Source: Bog-752 sp963799395
Lineage (GTDB): Bacteria; Actinomycetota; Thermoleophilia; UBA2241
Direction of reading: 5' to 3'
Assembly (NCBI GenBank): GCA_963799395.1
Contig: CAWCWZ010000050.1
Coordinates: 30,617 to 94,616, forward strand
DNA: 64,000 nt
Position 1 is the first letter of the stretch. Every line of letters begins with the position of its first letter. The notes beneath the pieces were generated by a model that searched no databases, had not been told where the DNA came from, and saw only the letters and a program-made list of their open reading frames with translations. Shown here one piece after another: positions 28,970 to 37,910 of the stretch. Position numbers and translations under genes: made by a program.

Positions 28970-29596
28970 GTGGCGGTCGCCCATCTCGCCCTGCTCGTGG
29001 TCGCGATCCTGATGCTGCCGATCAACCCCTTCTCGCTCCTCCTGGTGCTGCCGGCCGCCCTGCTCTGGCCGCTCGCCCGGCCGGGTTCCTGGGCGCGCTC
29101 GCGGCTGCCGGTGTGGGCGGGCCTCGCCATCGTCGTCGTCGCCCTCGTCTACTTCGGCGAGAGGCTGCATCTCGGCTGGGGAGTCTGGTGGTATTTCTTC
29201 CTGTTGCTCGAGACCCGGGCCATCCCCGTCGGGGCGGTTGTCGTGGCGGTGGTGTTCATCGCCTCGGCGGCCCTGCTGGGGCACGAGCTGCACTCACCCC
29301 TGACCGAGCCCCGCCTCGGCCGCCGGGCGTTGCACGGTCGCTACCCGATCGCGGGTAGAGCAAGGCGGACGACGATGACCGGCGTTGACGGTCGCGGAGA
29401 GCGAGGCCACAGCGGCCCGAACGCCGGCGGCAACAGTCTGAGTTCAGCCTCGCGCCGGCCGGCGCCGAGTCGCGACGCTCGACCCGTTCCCCAGGGGGCG
29501 GCGGTCGGTGACCTGCGCGCAGCGGGCGGGCCGCCTTCCGGCGGCCCGCCCGCGTACGACCTCGCTCGTCTCAGGCCGAAGCCCGAGGATCAGTAG
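28970..29596 (+). CDS. multi-helix membrane segment, probable C-terminus of the M28 protein
   Basis: Begins at GTG 28970, seven bases after the M28 stop, with no ribosome site. A one-base change in ACCGACACTGACGCG would join it to the preceding helices as RYADR-TDAVVAVAHLALL. It holds about four hydrophobic helices (HLALLVVAILMLPINPFSLLL, YFFLLLETR, VGAVVVAVVFIASAALLG). The last 70 residues are low-complexity and cover a terminator hairpin, so the true end may be earlier than 29596. Confidence 0.5.
   Translation: MAVAHLALLVVAILMLPINPFSLLLVLPAALLWPLARPGSWARSRLPVWAGLAIVVVALVYFGERLHLGWGVWWYFFLLLETRAIPVGAVVVAVVFIASAALLGHELHSPLTEPRLGRRALHGRYPIAGRARRTTMTGVDGRGERGHSGPNAGGNSLSSASRRPAPSRDARPVPQGAAVGDLRAAGGPPSGGPPAYDLARLRPKPEDQ
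29522..29553. terminator. bidirectional terminator between convergent genes
   Basis: A 14-bp perfect inverted repeat (GCGGGCGGGCCGCC and its complement) with loop TTCC, between two convergent genes. Confidence 0.6.
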
Positions 29597-31331
29597 TCGT
29601 CTTGCGAGAGTGACTCGTCGAGCGTCTCGGCGACGTCGCTGTCGACCGGCACGTCGACGGCACGCGGCACGGGGCTCTGACCGGAGTCGCGAGCCAGGAG
29701 CGCCGCCTCGCCGCTCATCATCGCGTCGAACGCCTTGGCCTTGAGCCGGGCACGCGTTTCTTCGATGCGCCGGCGCATCTCGGCCTGGTCCACGGCTCCC
29801 GGAGCCATCTCGTCGGCCGGCGCGGCAGGGGCCTCTTCGGCCACCGGCGTCACGGGCGCCTCGGCGACAGGTTCTTCGGCCACGGGCGCGGCAGCGACGG
29901 GCGCCTCGACGACGGGCTCCTCGCGACGGCGGTGGCGGCCGGTGCGGCGAGCGGGCTCTCGGCCACGGGCGTCTCGACGCGGGCTCCGGACGACCGGCGT
30001 GTCCCAGGCGGCCGGCGCGACGGCGACGGGCTCTTCGGCCACGGGCTCCTCGGCCGCGGGCTCCTCGGCCGCGGCTCCTCGCGACGGCTCCTCGGCCACG
30101 GGCTCTCGGCCACGGGCTCCTCGGCCACGGGCTCCTCGGCGACCGGCGTGTCCCAGGCGGCCGGCGCGACGCTCTCGGCGGCTTCGGAAGCCTTGGCGAG
30201 CTCGGGCTCGAAGGTCGCCGGCACGGGCTCGGCCGACCAGACCTCGGACGATGGCGTCGGCGGCGTCTCGGAGACCTCCTCCGGGGTCGTGGCAACGGGC
30301 GCGTCGGCATAAGGAGAACCCATCGCCTCCGACGTCAGGGCAGGCATGGCCGGCGACGTGGCTGCGGCATCCTCGGGTTGGCTCGGTCCGCCTTCTTGGG
30401 GCTCTTCGGCGAAAGCGCTCGACACGCCGCTGGCTCCGGCCAGCTCGGCCTCGAGTCCGACGCCGGCGTCTTGCGGCGCATACGCCGGAGGCGATCGGTT
30501 CGGGCTCAGCTTCGGCGATCGGGCTCGGGCTCGGCTTCGGCGATGGGCTCGGGTTCGGCATCGGGACGGGCTCAGCTTCGGCGACGGGCTCAGTTTCGGC
30601 GACCGGCTCGGGCTCGGCGAGGGGCTCGGTTCGGCGAGGGGCTCGGCGTCGGCCTCGGCGACGGGCTCATCGGGGACGGCCTGGAAGGGCCTCTGGATCT
30701 CGCTTTCCAGGGCGGCCTTTGTCTCCTCGATCCGGGCACGCAAGTCTTCGTCGGGCGCAGACGGCTCGGCTTCGGCGATGGGCTCGGGCTCGGCTTCGAC
30801 GACGGGCTCAGGTTCCGGCTCAGCTTCGGCGACCGGCTCGGGCTCAGCTTCGGCGATGGGCTCGGGCTCGGCGACCGGCTCGGGCTCGGGCTCAGTTTCG
30901 GCGACCGGCTCGGGCTCGGCTTCGGCGATCGGCTCGGCTTCGGCGACCGGCTCGGGCTCGGCTTCGGCGACCGGCTCGGGCTCGGCTTCGGCGACGGGTT
31001 CGGCTTCGGAGACGGGGACGGGGACGGGCGTGAAGATCGAGACGGGTTCGGGCTCGGCGACCGGGACGGGCGCGACAAAGGGCTCCGGTTCGGCTTCGAC
31101 GACGGGGGCGGACGGGACGGGCGGTTCGGCTACGACCGTCGCCGCGCCGAAGTCTGAAGTCTGGGCTTCGTCACGAGACCTCGTGATCTGGGCGATGCGC
31201 GTCGGCATGAGACCGCGGACCTGCGGTCCGGCCAGCATCTCGCGCACCTCGCGGCCGGTCTTCGGCGTGACGAGCAGCGCCGCGCCGGCGCCGATGCCCA
31301 GGCCGAACAGGAATTTGAAAAGCCGTCCCAT
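29590..31331 (-). CDS. YtxH-domain protein with long Glu-Pro/Ala repeats, frameshifted
   Basis: The start is the ATG at 31331 behind GGAGG. Residues 1-45 (LFKFLFGLGIGAGAALLVTPKTGREVREML) form a YtxH-type glycine-zipper membrane segment. Hundreds of residues of acidic repeats AEAEPEPV follow, with frame breaks in the most repetitive part (about 30480-30650 and 29900-30120). Two short helices sharing RIEETxxxL occur, one mid-protein (RARIEETKAALESEI) and one near the C-terminus (RRRIEETRARLKAK). The end reads SLSQDDY. It is likely a membrane-anchored protein with a long extended arm and two identical docking helices. Function unknown. Slippage in the repeat is probable. Confidence 0.65.
30490..31080 (-). 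repeat. low-complexity Glu-Pro/Ala codon repeat tract
   Basis: Tandem degenerate units of about 12-24 bases (GGCTCGGCTTCGGCGA-type on the + strand) encode AEAEPEP. Copy number varies between blocks. The tract is inside the YtxH gene and is a likely site of misassembly or phase variation. Confidence 0.7.
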
Positions 31332-31484
31332 GGAAGCCTCCTTGAACGCCCCAGCGTCTCGCCGCCCTCTCAAGCCGGAGCGGACCGGCGGAGTGTTCTT
31401 CGACACAAGAGAAGTGTTCCTTTAACAGTGTACAACTTGGTATACACCCCCGACAGGGACACCGGGACAAGCGGCGTCGGAGGC

Positions 31485-31883
31485 TCAGGCGAGGCGTTGT
31501 ACGGAGACCGATCCGTCCTGCGCCGGGATGACGAGAGCGGTCCAGCGCGCACCGTACTCCCGGCTCGCCCCGGCCACGATCTCGCGCAGGGCGGCGGCGG
31601 CGGCGCGGTCGGTGAGGATGGCGATCGGCACGAGCGGCCGGTTGTCGAGCTGCACCCGCAGGCCGTCCTCGGCCTGCTTGATGAGGATCGGCTCCTGCGA
31701 GAGGTGCGCGAGACTGGCCACGCTCGCGTCGGACAGCGCGAAGGTGAGCGGAGCCTGGGCCGCGAGCGCCGCCGTCGACGAGGAGTCGAGCCCTTGCTTC
31801 ACGCGTCGCGCGTACCAGTACAGGATCACGCAGAGGAAGACGATCAGCGTGGTCGTACCGACCGTGACTATCACCAGGCCCAT
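31485..31883 (-). CDS. small membrane protein of unknown function downstream of rarA
   Basis: A 132-residue protein with one N-terminal membrane helix (VTVGTTTLIVFLCVILYWYA), then a soluble alpha/beta-looking domain (PILIKQAEDGLRVQLDNRPLVPIA). The ATG follows the rarA stop directly, so it is translated from the rarA message. No family is recognised. The soluble part has no obvious catalytic motif. Confidence 0.65.
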   Translation of the reverse strand: MGLVIVTVGTTTLIVFLCVILYWYARRVKQGLDSSSTAALAAQAPLTFALSDASVASLAHLSQEPILIKQAEDGLRVQLDNRPLVPIAILTDRAAAAALREIVAGASREYGARWTALVIPAQDGSVSVQRLA

Positions 31884-33266
31884 CTAGCTCTCCCTCGCAC
31901 CGTCAGGTGACGCGCTCTCGCCGCCGCCCTTGTCGTCGGGCGACGGGCGATCCGGCCGGCGCTTGACCTCGGCGAGCCGCCGGGCCAGCTCGAGCTCGAC
32001 CCCGCGCTGCGCCGCGAAGTACGTGGCGCCGAGCATCGCGTCGGGCAGGTACTGCTGCTCCACCCAACCGCCGAAAGCGTGCGGGTATCTGTACCCCATG
32101 CCATGGCCCAGGTCCTTCGCTCCCCGGTAATTGGCGTCGCGCAGGTGAGGCGGCGGCGGCTCGTTGCCGCGGCGCTCGACGTCGGCCATGGCCGCGTCGA
32201 CCGCCTTGTAGGCGGCGTTGCTCTTGGGCGCCAGGGCCATGTAGAGCGCCGCCTGGCTCAGGTTGATGCGGCACTCGGGCAGGCCGACGAACTCCACCGC
32301 GCGCGCCGCGGCCACCGCCAGCTCGAGCGCCCGCGGGTCGGCGTTGCCCACGTCTTCGCTCGCGAAGATGATGATGCGCCGGGCGATGAACTTGGGGTCC
32401 TCGCCGCCGGCGAGCATGGCCGCCAGATAGTACTCGACGGCGTCGGGATCGCTGCCGCGCATCGACTTGATGAAGGCCGAGATCGTGTCGTAGTGGGCGT
32501 CCTGCCGATCGTAGCTCAGGGGCTTCTTCTGGGCCGCGTCCTTCAGGTCGTCGAGGGTGATCACGGCCGCGCCCGAGCCGGCCCGCGGACCGCGAGAGCG
32601 CACCGCGGTCTCGAGGGCGTTCAAGGCCACCCGGGCGTCGCCGTGGGCGACCGAGACGAGGAACGGGAGGGCACCGTCGCCCAGCGTCAGACCAAGCTCG
32701 CCGAGGCCGTGCTCGCGGTCGTCGATCGCGCGACTCACCAGCGCCGCGACGTCGTCGTCGGCGAGAGGCGCGAAGCGGTACAGCTGGCAGCGCGACAGAA
32801 GCGCGGAGTTGACCTCGAAGTAGGGGTTTTCGGTGGTCGCCCCGATCAGGGAGACGACGGCGTCTTCGATGGCCGGCAGCAACGCGTCCTGCTGAGCTTT
32901 GTTGAAGCGATGGATCTCGTCGATGAAGAGGATGGTGCGCCGCGACGACAGGGCGCGCGCCTCGCGCGCGGCCTTGATCGCGGCGCGCACGTCGGCGGTG
33001 CCCGAGCTGACGGCCGAGAGCTGCTCGAGCCGGGCGCCGGTCTCGCCGGCGATCGCCCGGGCGAGGGTCGTCTTACCCGACCCCGGCGGGCCCCAGAAGA
33101 TCATCGAGAACAGCTCCCCGCGCTCTACCGCGGCACGCAGCACGGTACCGGGTCCCACGATCTCCTGCTGGCCCACGAAACCGGCCAGCGTCCGGGGACG
33201 CATGCGGGCCGCCAGCGGCGCGTCGGCGGCGATCTGCTCGTCGGATGGGTCGAACAGGCTGTCCAT
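31884..33266 (-). CDS. rarA: replication-associated recombination protein A (AAA+ ATPase)
   Basis: A 460-residue RarA/MgsA/WRNIP1 protein that acts at stalled replication forks. Walker A is GPPGSGKTT, Walker B is ILFIDEIHRF, sensor 1 is ATTENP and the arginine finger region is SALLSRCQ. The C-terminal RarA domain contains MRGSDPDAVEYYLAAML and DPRALELAVAA. The ATG at 33266 has no ribosome site but lies seven bases after TAGACT, so it is probably leaderless. It is divergent from the HNH gene. Confidence 0.95.
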   Translation of the reverse strand: MDSLFDPSDEQIAADAPLAARMRPRTLAGFVGQQEIVGPGTVLRAAVERGELFSMIFWGPPGSGKTTLARAIAGETGARLEQLSAVSSGTADVRAAIKAAREARALSSRRTILFIDEIHRFNKAQQDALLPAIEDAVVSLIGATTENPYFEVNSALLSRCQLYRFAPLADDDVAALVSRAIDDREHGLGELGLTLGDGALPFLVSVAHGDARVALNALETAVRSRGPRAGSGAAVITLDDLKDAAQKKPLSYDRQDAHYDTISAFIKSMRGSDPDAVEYYLAAMLAGGEDPKFIARRIIIFASEDVGNADPRALELAVAAARAVEFVGLPECRINLSQAALYMALAPKSNAAYKAVDAAMADVERRGNEPPPPHLRDANYRGAKDLGHGMGYRYPHAFGGWVEQQYLPDAMLGATYFAAQRGVELELARRLAEVKRRPDRPSPDDKGGGESASPDGARES

Positions 33267-33273
33267 CAGGCAC

Positions 33274-33279
33274 AGTCTA
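33274..33279 (-). promoter_or_regulatory. -10 box of rarA (leaderless)
   Basis: TAGACT on the minus strand, seven bases before the rarA ATG. It shares a 74-base divergent region with the HNH promoter. Confidence 0.45.
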
Positions 33280-33326
33280 CCCCTCGCCGCTCCGCCGGCG
33301 CCCTCCCACGCCACCGGGCGTCCTGC

Positions 33327-33332
33327 TAAAAT
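33327..33332 (+). promoter_or_regulatory. -10 box of the HNH gene (leaderless)
   Basis: TAAAAT eight bases before the ATG at 33341, without a ribosome site. Confidence 0.5.
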
Positions 33333-33340
33333 GGAGCGCG

Positions 33341-33850
33341 ATGCTCAAGGTCCTCGTGCTCAACACGACATACGAGCCGCTCAACGTCTGTTCGCTGCGT
33401 CGTGCCCTCGTCCTGATGCTCAAAGACAAGGCCGAGGTCGTCGAGCACTCGGGCAAGACGGTGCACTCGGAGCGCTTCGCCTTCGCCGCCCCCCACGTCA
33501 TCCGCCTGCGCACGTACGTGTCCGTCCCGCGAGCCGCGACCAAGCGCATCTCGCGGCGCGCCGTCTTTGCCCGCGACCGGTTCCGCTGCCAGTACTGCGG
33601 CGCGCAGAAGCACCTCACCGTCGACCACGTCGTACCCCGCTCCAAGGGCGGCGCCGACAGCTGGGACAACGTCGTCACGTCGTGCGCCCCGTGCAACCTG
33701 CGCAAGGGCGACAGCCTGCTGCCCGCCGACGGCCTGCGCCTCGCCCGCAAGCCGCGGCCGCCCGAGCCGTTCAGCTTCGTGTTCATGGAGGTCGACCACA
33801 TCCACGACTCGTGGCGGCCCTACCTCTCCTGGGCGGCCCGCACGGCCTGA
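33341..33850 (+). CDS. HNH endonuclease family protein
   Basis: A 169-residue protein. The N-terminal region (VLVLNTTYEPLNVCSLRRALVLML) is typical of the widespread actinobacterial HNH5-type family. The HNH core has a zinc pair CQYC and CAPC flanking LTVDHVVPRSKGGADSWDNVV. The cellular role of this conserved family is not established; nicking or repair is likely given the link with rarA. A 42-base palindrome follows the gene. Confidence 0.9.
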   Translation: MLKVLVLNTTYEPLNVCSLRRALVLMLKDKAEVVEHSGKTVHSERFAFAAPHVIRLRTYVSVPRAATKRISRRAVFARDRFRCQYCGAQKHLTVDHVVPRSKGGADSWDNVVTSCAPCNLRKGDSLLPADGLRLARKPRPPEPFSFVFMEVDHIHDSWRPYLSWAARTA

Positions 33851-33894
33851 GCGGCCCCCGGCCGCCGGTCTCCCGGGCGCGGCTCTCGTGACTG

Positions 33895-33936
33895 GCGCGG
33901 GGGCGGGTGCGGCGTACGCCGCACCCGCCCCCGCGC
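33895..33936. terminator. 42-base perfect palindrome between convergent genes
   Basis: A complete palindrome (GCGCGGGGGCGGGTGCGGCG then TA at the centre). It lies between the HNH gene and the convergent substrate-binding protein gene and probably terminates both. Confidence 0.65.
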
Positions 33937-33978
33937 ACCTGGCCGGCCGCCCGGCCGGCCACCGCTTTGGTCGACGGC

Positions 33979-35820
33979 TCAGACGGTCTCTTCGACCTGC
34001 CGACCGCGGCCGCGCAGCGTCACCACCAGGGCGACCACCGCGATCACGACGATGATCGCGACGATCACGCCGATGAGCAGCGTCTTCGAGCTCGAACCGG
34101 TCGCGGCGGCGACCGGGTGGACCGTGACGTAGCTCGCCATCACCGGCGAGGTGAAGAACACGCCGCCGCCCTTGCTGGGCGTGCTCTGCCAACCCTGCCA
34201 GTCCTTGGAGTTGTAGGCCTCGACCGACTCGGGGTAGACCGTGGGGATGTAGGGCGACTGCTGGTAGATGATCTGCTCCATCTGGTGGACGATGTCGGCC
34301 CGCTGGGTCGGGTCGACCGTCGTCTGCTGCTCGAGGAACAGCTTGTCGTACTGCGGGTCTGACCAGGCGCAGTCGCTCCAGCTGTTGATCTGGGCGGTCG
34401 TGAAGATGCTCATGATGAAGTTCGGGTCGGGGTCGCCGCCCCAGCCCCACAGGAACATGTCGTAGTTGGGTGTGAACGTGCTGCCCTTCATGTTGTAGAG
34501 GCCGTCGTTCATCGAGCCGTCGTCCATCACGGAGAGAACGATCTTGAGTCCAAGCGAATCGAACCACCCGGTGATGAGCTTGCCCGCTGACTGTCTGCCA
34601 TCGATGTCGGAGTTGGCCCAGAGGCGCAATACGATCGGTTTGCCCTGCTTGTTCAGGCGCACCCCGTTCTTCAGCGGATAGCCGGCAGCTGTCAGCATCT
34701 GGCTCGCCTTGGCTAGGTCGAACGTGTACATCTGGTCGGCCGGCGGCTGCCAGTGCCAGTCGGGGTTGCTCCACAGGTGTGACACCAGGACCGACGTCGC
34801 CGGCTGGGCGAGCCCGCCGTAGGCGATCTGCGCGAGCTTCTGGTGGTCGATCGCGTACTGCAGCGCCTGGCGGAAGTGCCAGTCCTTGAGGACCGGGTTG
34901 CCGAGCGAGGGGCCCGCGTAGCAGTTGAAGCCAAGCTCCTCGAGCTCGGGGTCGACGTAGGCCACCGACTTGTAGGTCGGATCGTTCTGGAGCTGGCGAT
35001 ACTCGGCGGGGAGCAGACCCCAGCACCCCTGCAGCGAGCCCGACTTCATCTCCTGCACCATCGTGTCGGCGTTCTGGTAGTAGACGAAATCGACCTCGTC
35101 AATCTTGGGCGCGCCACCCCAGTAGCTCTTGTTGGCCGTCATGACGGCGTAGCTGTCGCGCTTGTACTGTGTGAGCTGGAAGGGGCCGCTGCCGACGATC
35201 GGCGGGTTGTTCGGGTAGCTCGCGCCGGCGGACTTGCCGGAGATGCCGCTCCAGATGTGCTCGGGGAGGATGTAGACCCACATGTTGAGCATGTTGGCCT
35301 TTGGCCGGGAGCAGGTGAACACCACCGTGTTGTCGTTGGGGGCGGTCACGCTGGTGATGAAGTTGGTGTACGCCGTGTAGTTGGAGAGCTGGTTCTTGAT
35401 CACGTAGTTGTAGGTGAAGGCGACGTCCCTGGCGGTCAGCGGCACGCCGTCCTGCCACTTGACGCCCGACCTGATGTGGAACGTCCAGACCTTGCCGCCG
35501 TCGGACACCGCCCAGTGGTCGGCCAGCCCGGTGGCGGCGGCGCCCTGCGGGTGCCCGTAGTCGCCGGCGCTGAAGCCGACCATGAGGTCGTAGTTGAGCG
35601 ACCAGATCTCGTAGCACGACGTCATCTGGCCGACGAACGGGTTCAGGTTGTCGGGGATGTTCGTCATCCCCAGCTTCAGAACGACCTTGCCGGCAGGCGC
35701 CGGACTGCTGCTCGTGGCAAGCGCTCCGGTCAGCCCCCAGACCAGGCCGGCGCTCAGCAGAGCGGCCACGCCGACGCAAAGAAGGCGTCGTCGAGACCCA
35801 CCCCGAAGTGCAGCACCCAT
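33979..35820 (-). CDS. ABC-transporter substrate-binding protein, family 5 (peptide/nickel type)
   Basis: About 613 residues from ATG 35820 (ACAAGGGGGATCG upstream). The signal peptide is LLCVGVAALLSAGLVWGLTGA. The SBP_bac_5 domain is clear: NLNPFVGQ, YDLMVGF, WTFHIRSGVKWQDGVPLTARDVAFTY cut at usual places, and NKSYWGGAPKIDEVDF. Unusually the C-terminus carries a membrane helix (LLIGVIVAIIVVIAVVALVVTL) and a basic tail, so the protein is anchored at both ends or by the C-terminus. No permease or ATPase genes lie beside it. It binds oligopeptides or similar ligands. Confidence 0.9.
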   Translation of the reverse strand: MGAALRGGSRRRLLCVGVAALLSAGLVWGLTGALATSSSPAPAGKVVLKLGMTNIPDNLNPFVGQMTSCYEIWSLNYDLMVGFSAGDYGHPQGAAATGLADHWAVSDGGKVWTFHIRSGVKWQDGVPLTARDVAFTYNYVIKNQLSNYTAYTNFITSVTAPNDNTVVFTCSRPKANMLNMWVYILPEHIWSGISGKSAGASYPNNPPIVGSGPFQLTQYKRDSYAVMTANKSYWGGAPKIDEVDFVYYQNADTMVQEMKSGSLQGCWGLLPAEYRQLQNDPTYKSVAYVDPELEELGFNCYAGPSLGNPVLKDWHFRQALQYAIDHQKLAQIAYGGLAQPATSVLVSHLWSNPDWHWQPPADQMYTFDLAKASQMLTAAGYPLKNGVRLNKQGKPIVLRLWANSDIDGRQSAGKLITGWFDSLGLKIVLSVMDDGSMNDGLYNMKGSTFTPNYDMFLWGWGGDPDPNFIMSIFTTAQINSWSDCAWSDPQYDKLFLEQQTTVDPTQRADIVHQMEQIIYQQSPYIPTVYPESVEAYNSKDWQGWQSTPSKGGGVFFTSPVMASYVTVHPVAAATGSSSKTLLIGVIVAIIVVIAVVALVVTLRGRGRQVEETV

Positions 35821-35997
35821 GGCGATCCCCCTTGTACCGGAGACGTGCGCCGGTCGCGCCGTCCCACAACCGCAAGTAAACCTTCTCCCCGGCGGCACTT
35901 CAAGCTGCGGGCTCGGGTACGGCGTCGGCGCCGGGGGTGCACCCGGCCCTCCCGCTCCTTGCCGTCGAGCGCCCGCTGGACTTCAAAGCGGAGCTGC

Positions 35998-36003
35998 TAT
36001 ACT
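35998..36003 (+). promoter_or_regulatory. -10 box before the small acidic-tail protein
   Basis: TATACT ten bases before GTG 36014. Confidence 0.45.
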
Positions 36004-36013
36004 TCCGCGAAAG

Positions 36014-36301
36014 GTGAACATCGACAAGGACAGACAGCCCCGCCTGCAGGTCAACGACGATGACCCGCTGCCGATCGATTCGGCTGAGGTCACGCGCGAC
36101 GTAGAGCACTCCACGCTCACGAACGTGCTGCGCGGCGGGCGCGCCGTCACCTTCGTCGCGGGCGACCGCGTCACTCTCTGGGTCGGTCCTGCCGAGAAGA
36201 CGAGCATCGTCTTCATGGGCAAGGCGGTCGACGAGCACGACGTCCTCGACCTCATCTCCACCGAGACCGACGACGAGCTCGACGACTACGAGTCGATCTA
36301 A
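36014..36301 (+). CDS. hypothetical 95-residue protein with acidic C-terminus
   Basis: Starts at GTG 36014 and ends STETDDELDDYESI. The middle (NVLRGGRAVTFVAGDRVTLWVGPAEKTSIVFMGKAVDE) suggests a small beta-rich domain. No signal peptide or known motif is present. It sits 27 bases before rmlA and probably shares its transcript. Family unknown. Confidence 0.55.
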   Translation: MNIDKDRQPRLQVNDDDPLPIDSAEVTRDVEHSTLTNVLRGGRAVTFVAGDRVTLWVGPAEKTSIVFMGKAVDEHDVLDLISTETDDELDDYESI

Positions 36302-36328
36302 GCCCGCGCCGCCGTCGGGGGCGCCGGC

Positions 36329-37391
36329 ATGAAGGGGCTCATCCTTAGCGGCGGCGCCGGCACCAGGCTGCGACCCATCACCCACACCTCCGCCAAGCAG
36401 CTCGTACCGGTCGCCAACAAGCCCATCCTCTTCTACGGCCTCGAGGCCCTGCGCGAGGCCGGTATCGACGAGGTCGGCATCGTCGTCGGCGACACCCACG
36501 CCGAGGTCGAAGCCGCGGTCGGCGACGGCGGGCGCTTCGGCCTGCGCGTGACCTACCTCCGCCAGGCGGCGCCCCTGGGCCTGGCCCACGCCGTGCTGAT
36601 CGCCGCCGACTACCTCGGCGACGAGCCCTTCGTCATGTACCTCGGCGACAACCTGTTAAGAGACGGCATCGTGCCCTTCGTCGAGCGCTTCACGGCGAGC
36701 GCGCCCGACGCCCTGATCCTCCTGCAGCACGTGCCCGACCCGCAGGCCTACGGGGTGGCCGAGATCGTTGAGGGCAGGGTCGTGCGCCTGGTCGAAAAGC
36801 CGCCCGAGCCGGCCAGCGACCTGGCGCTCGTCGGTGTCTATCTGTTCACCTCGAAGGTGTTCGAGAGCGTCAGGTCGATCTCACCGTCGGCGCGCGGCGA
36901 GCTCGAGATCACCGACGCCATCCAGGACATGGTCGACCGCGGTCTCCAGGTCGAGCCCCAGGTCGTCACCGGCTGGTGGAAGGACACCGGCCGAGCTCGA
37001 GGACATGCTCGAAGCCAACCGCCTCATCCTCGGCACCCTGGTGCGCGACGTGCGCGGCGAGACGATCGACTGCTCGATCGAGGGGCCGGTGGCGATCGAG
37101 GCCGGCAGCCGGCTCACCCGCTGCACGGTGCGCGGCCCGGTCACGATCGGTCACGGCTGCGAGCTCAGCGACGCCTTCATCGGCCCCTACACGGCCATCT
37201 ACCACGGCGTCGTCGTCGACCACGCCGAGATCGAGCACTCGATCATCCTCGCGGGCAGCCATATCTCGGGCCTGAACGCACGGCTCTGCGACAGCCTGAT
37301 CGGCAACGACGTCACCATCTGCCGCGCCGACGGCCGGCCGCGCGCCTACCGCTTCATGGTCGGCGACTCGAGTCGCATCGGCGTGGTCTGA
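36329..37391 (+). CDS. rmlA: glucose-1-phosphate thymidylyltransferase (long form), frameshifted
   Basis: Makes dTDP-glucose, the first step to dTDP-rhamnose. The N-terminal nucleotidyltransferase has GLILSGGAGTRLRPITHTSAKQ cut at the G-x-G-T-R-L pyrophosphorylase motif, YLGDNLL and GWWKDTG. After a missing base near 36993 the second frame gives AELEDMLEANRLILG and a left-handed beta-helix (CTVRGPVTIGHGC, YTAIYHGVVVDHAEIE) ending IGVV. The beta-helix C-terminus marks the RmlA-long/StrD-like form rather than the short form. It heads the rhamnose cluster. Confidence 0.92.
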
Positions 37392-37416
37392 CCGCGGGTC
37401 GCGCGAAGGAGGCACG

Positions 37417-37872
37417 ATGATCGACGGCGTGATGACGAAGGAGCTGCGGGTGATCCCCGACGAGCGCGGCCGCCTGATGGAGTGCTTGCGCGCAGACGAC
37501 GAGCTCTTCCTCAAGTTCGGCCAGCTCTACATGACGACCACCCTGCCCGGCGTGATCAAGGGCTGGCACCTGCACCACGTCCAGTACGACAACATCGTGT
37601 GCGTCAAGGGCATGATCAAGCTCGTGCTCTACGACGGCCGCGACGGCTCGCCCACCCGGGGGCGCGTCGACGAGTTCTTCATGGGCGACCACCACCCCCT
37701 GCTCGTGCGGGTACCGCCCGAGGTGCAGCACGGCTGGAAGTGCGTGAGCCCCGATGAGGCCTTCATCGTCAACGCACCGACCGAGCTCTACCGCTACGAC
37801 GACCCCGATCAGGACGAACTGCCCCCCGACACCGACCTCATCCCCTACGACTGGGGCCTGCGGCTGCGCTAG
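37417..37872 (+). CDS. dTDP-4-dehydrorhamnose 3,5-epimerase-like cupin
   Basis: A 151-residue cupin of the RmlC/WbbB-like group. KGWHLHHVQYDNIVCVKGMIKLVLYDGRDGS carries the conserved histidine region. PPEVQHGWKCVSPDEAFIVNAPTELY is the second half. It is shorter than canonical RmlC (about 180), and W replaces the usual residue beside the first catalytic histidine, so epimerase activity is likely from context but not certain. AGGAGGCACG precedes the ATG. It lies between rmlA and rmlD. Confidence 0.82.
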   Translation: MIDGVMTKELRVIPDERGRLMECLRADDELFLKFGQLYMTTTLPGVIKGWHLHHVQYDNIVCVKGMIKLVLYDGRDGSPTRGRVDEFFMGDHHPLLVRVPPEVQHGWKCVSPDEAFIVNAPTELYRYDDPDQDELPPDTDLIPYDWGLRLR

Positions 37873-37910
37873 CGCGCAGTCCGACGGCCACCCCAGCGTC
37901 CGACCGCTCC

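Noticed and set aside
30490..31080. Repeated GGCTCGG-type units considered as a CRISPR array
   Set aside because: Units are contiguous, degenerate and in frame with a coding sequence; there are no unique spacers.
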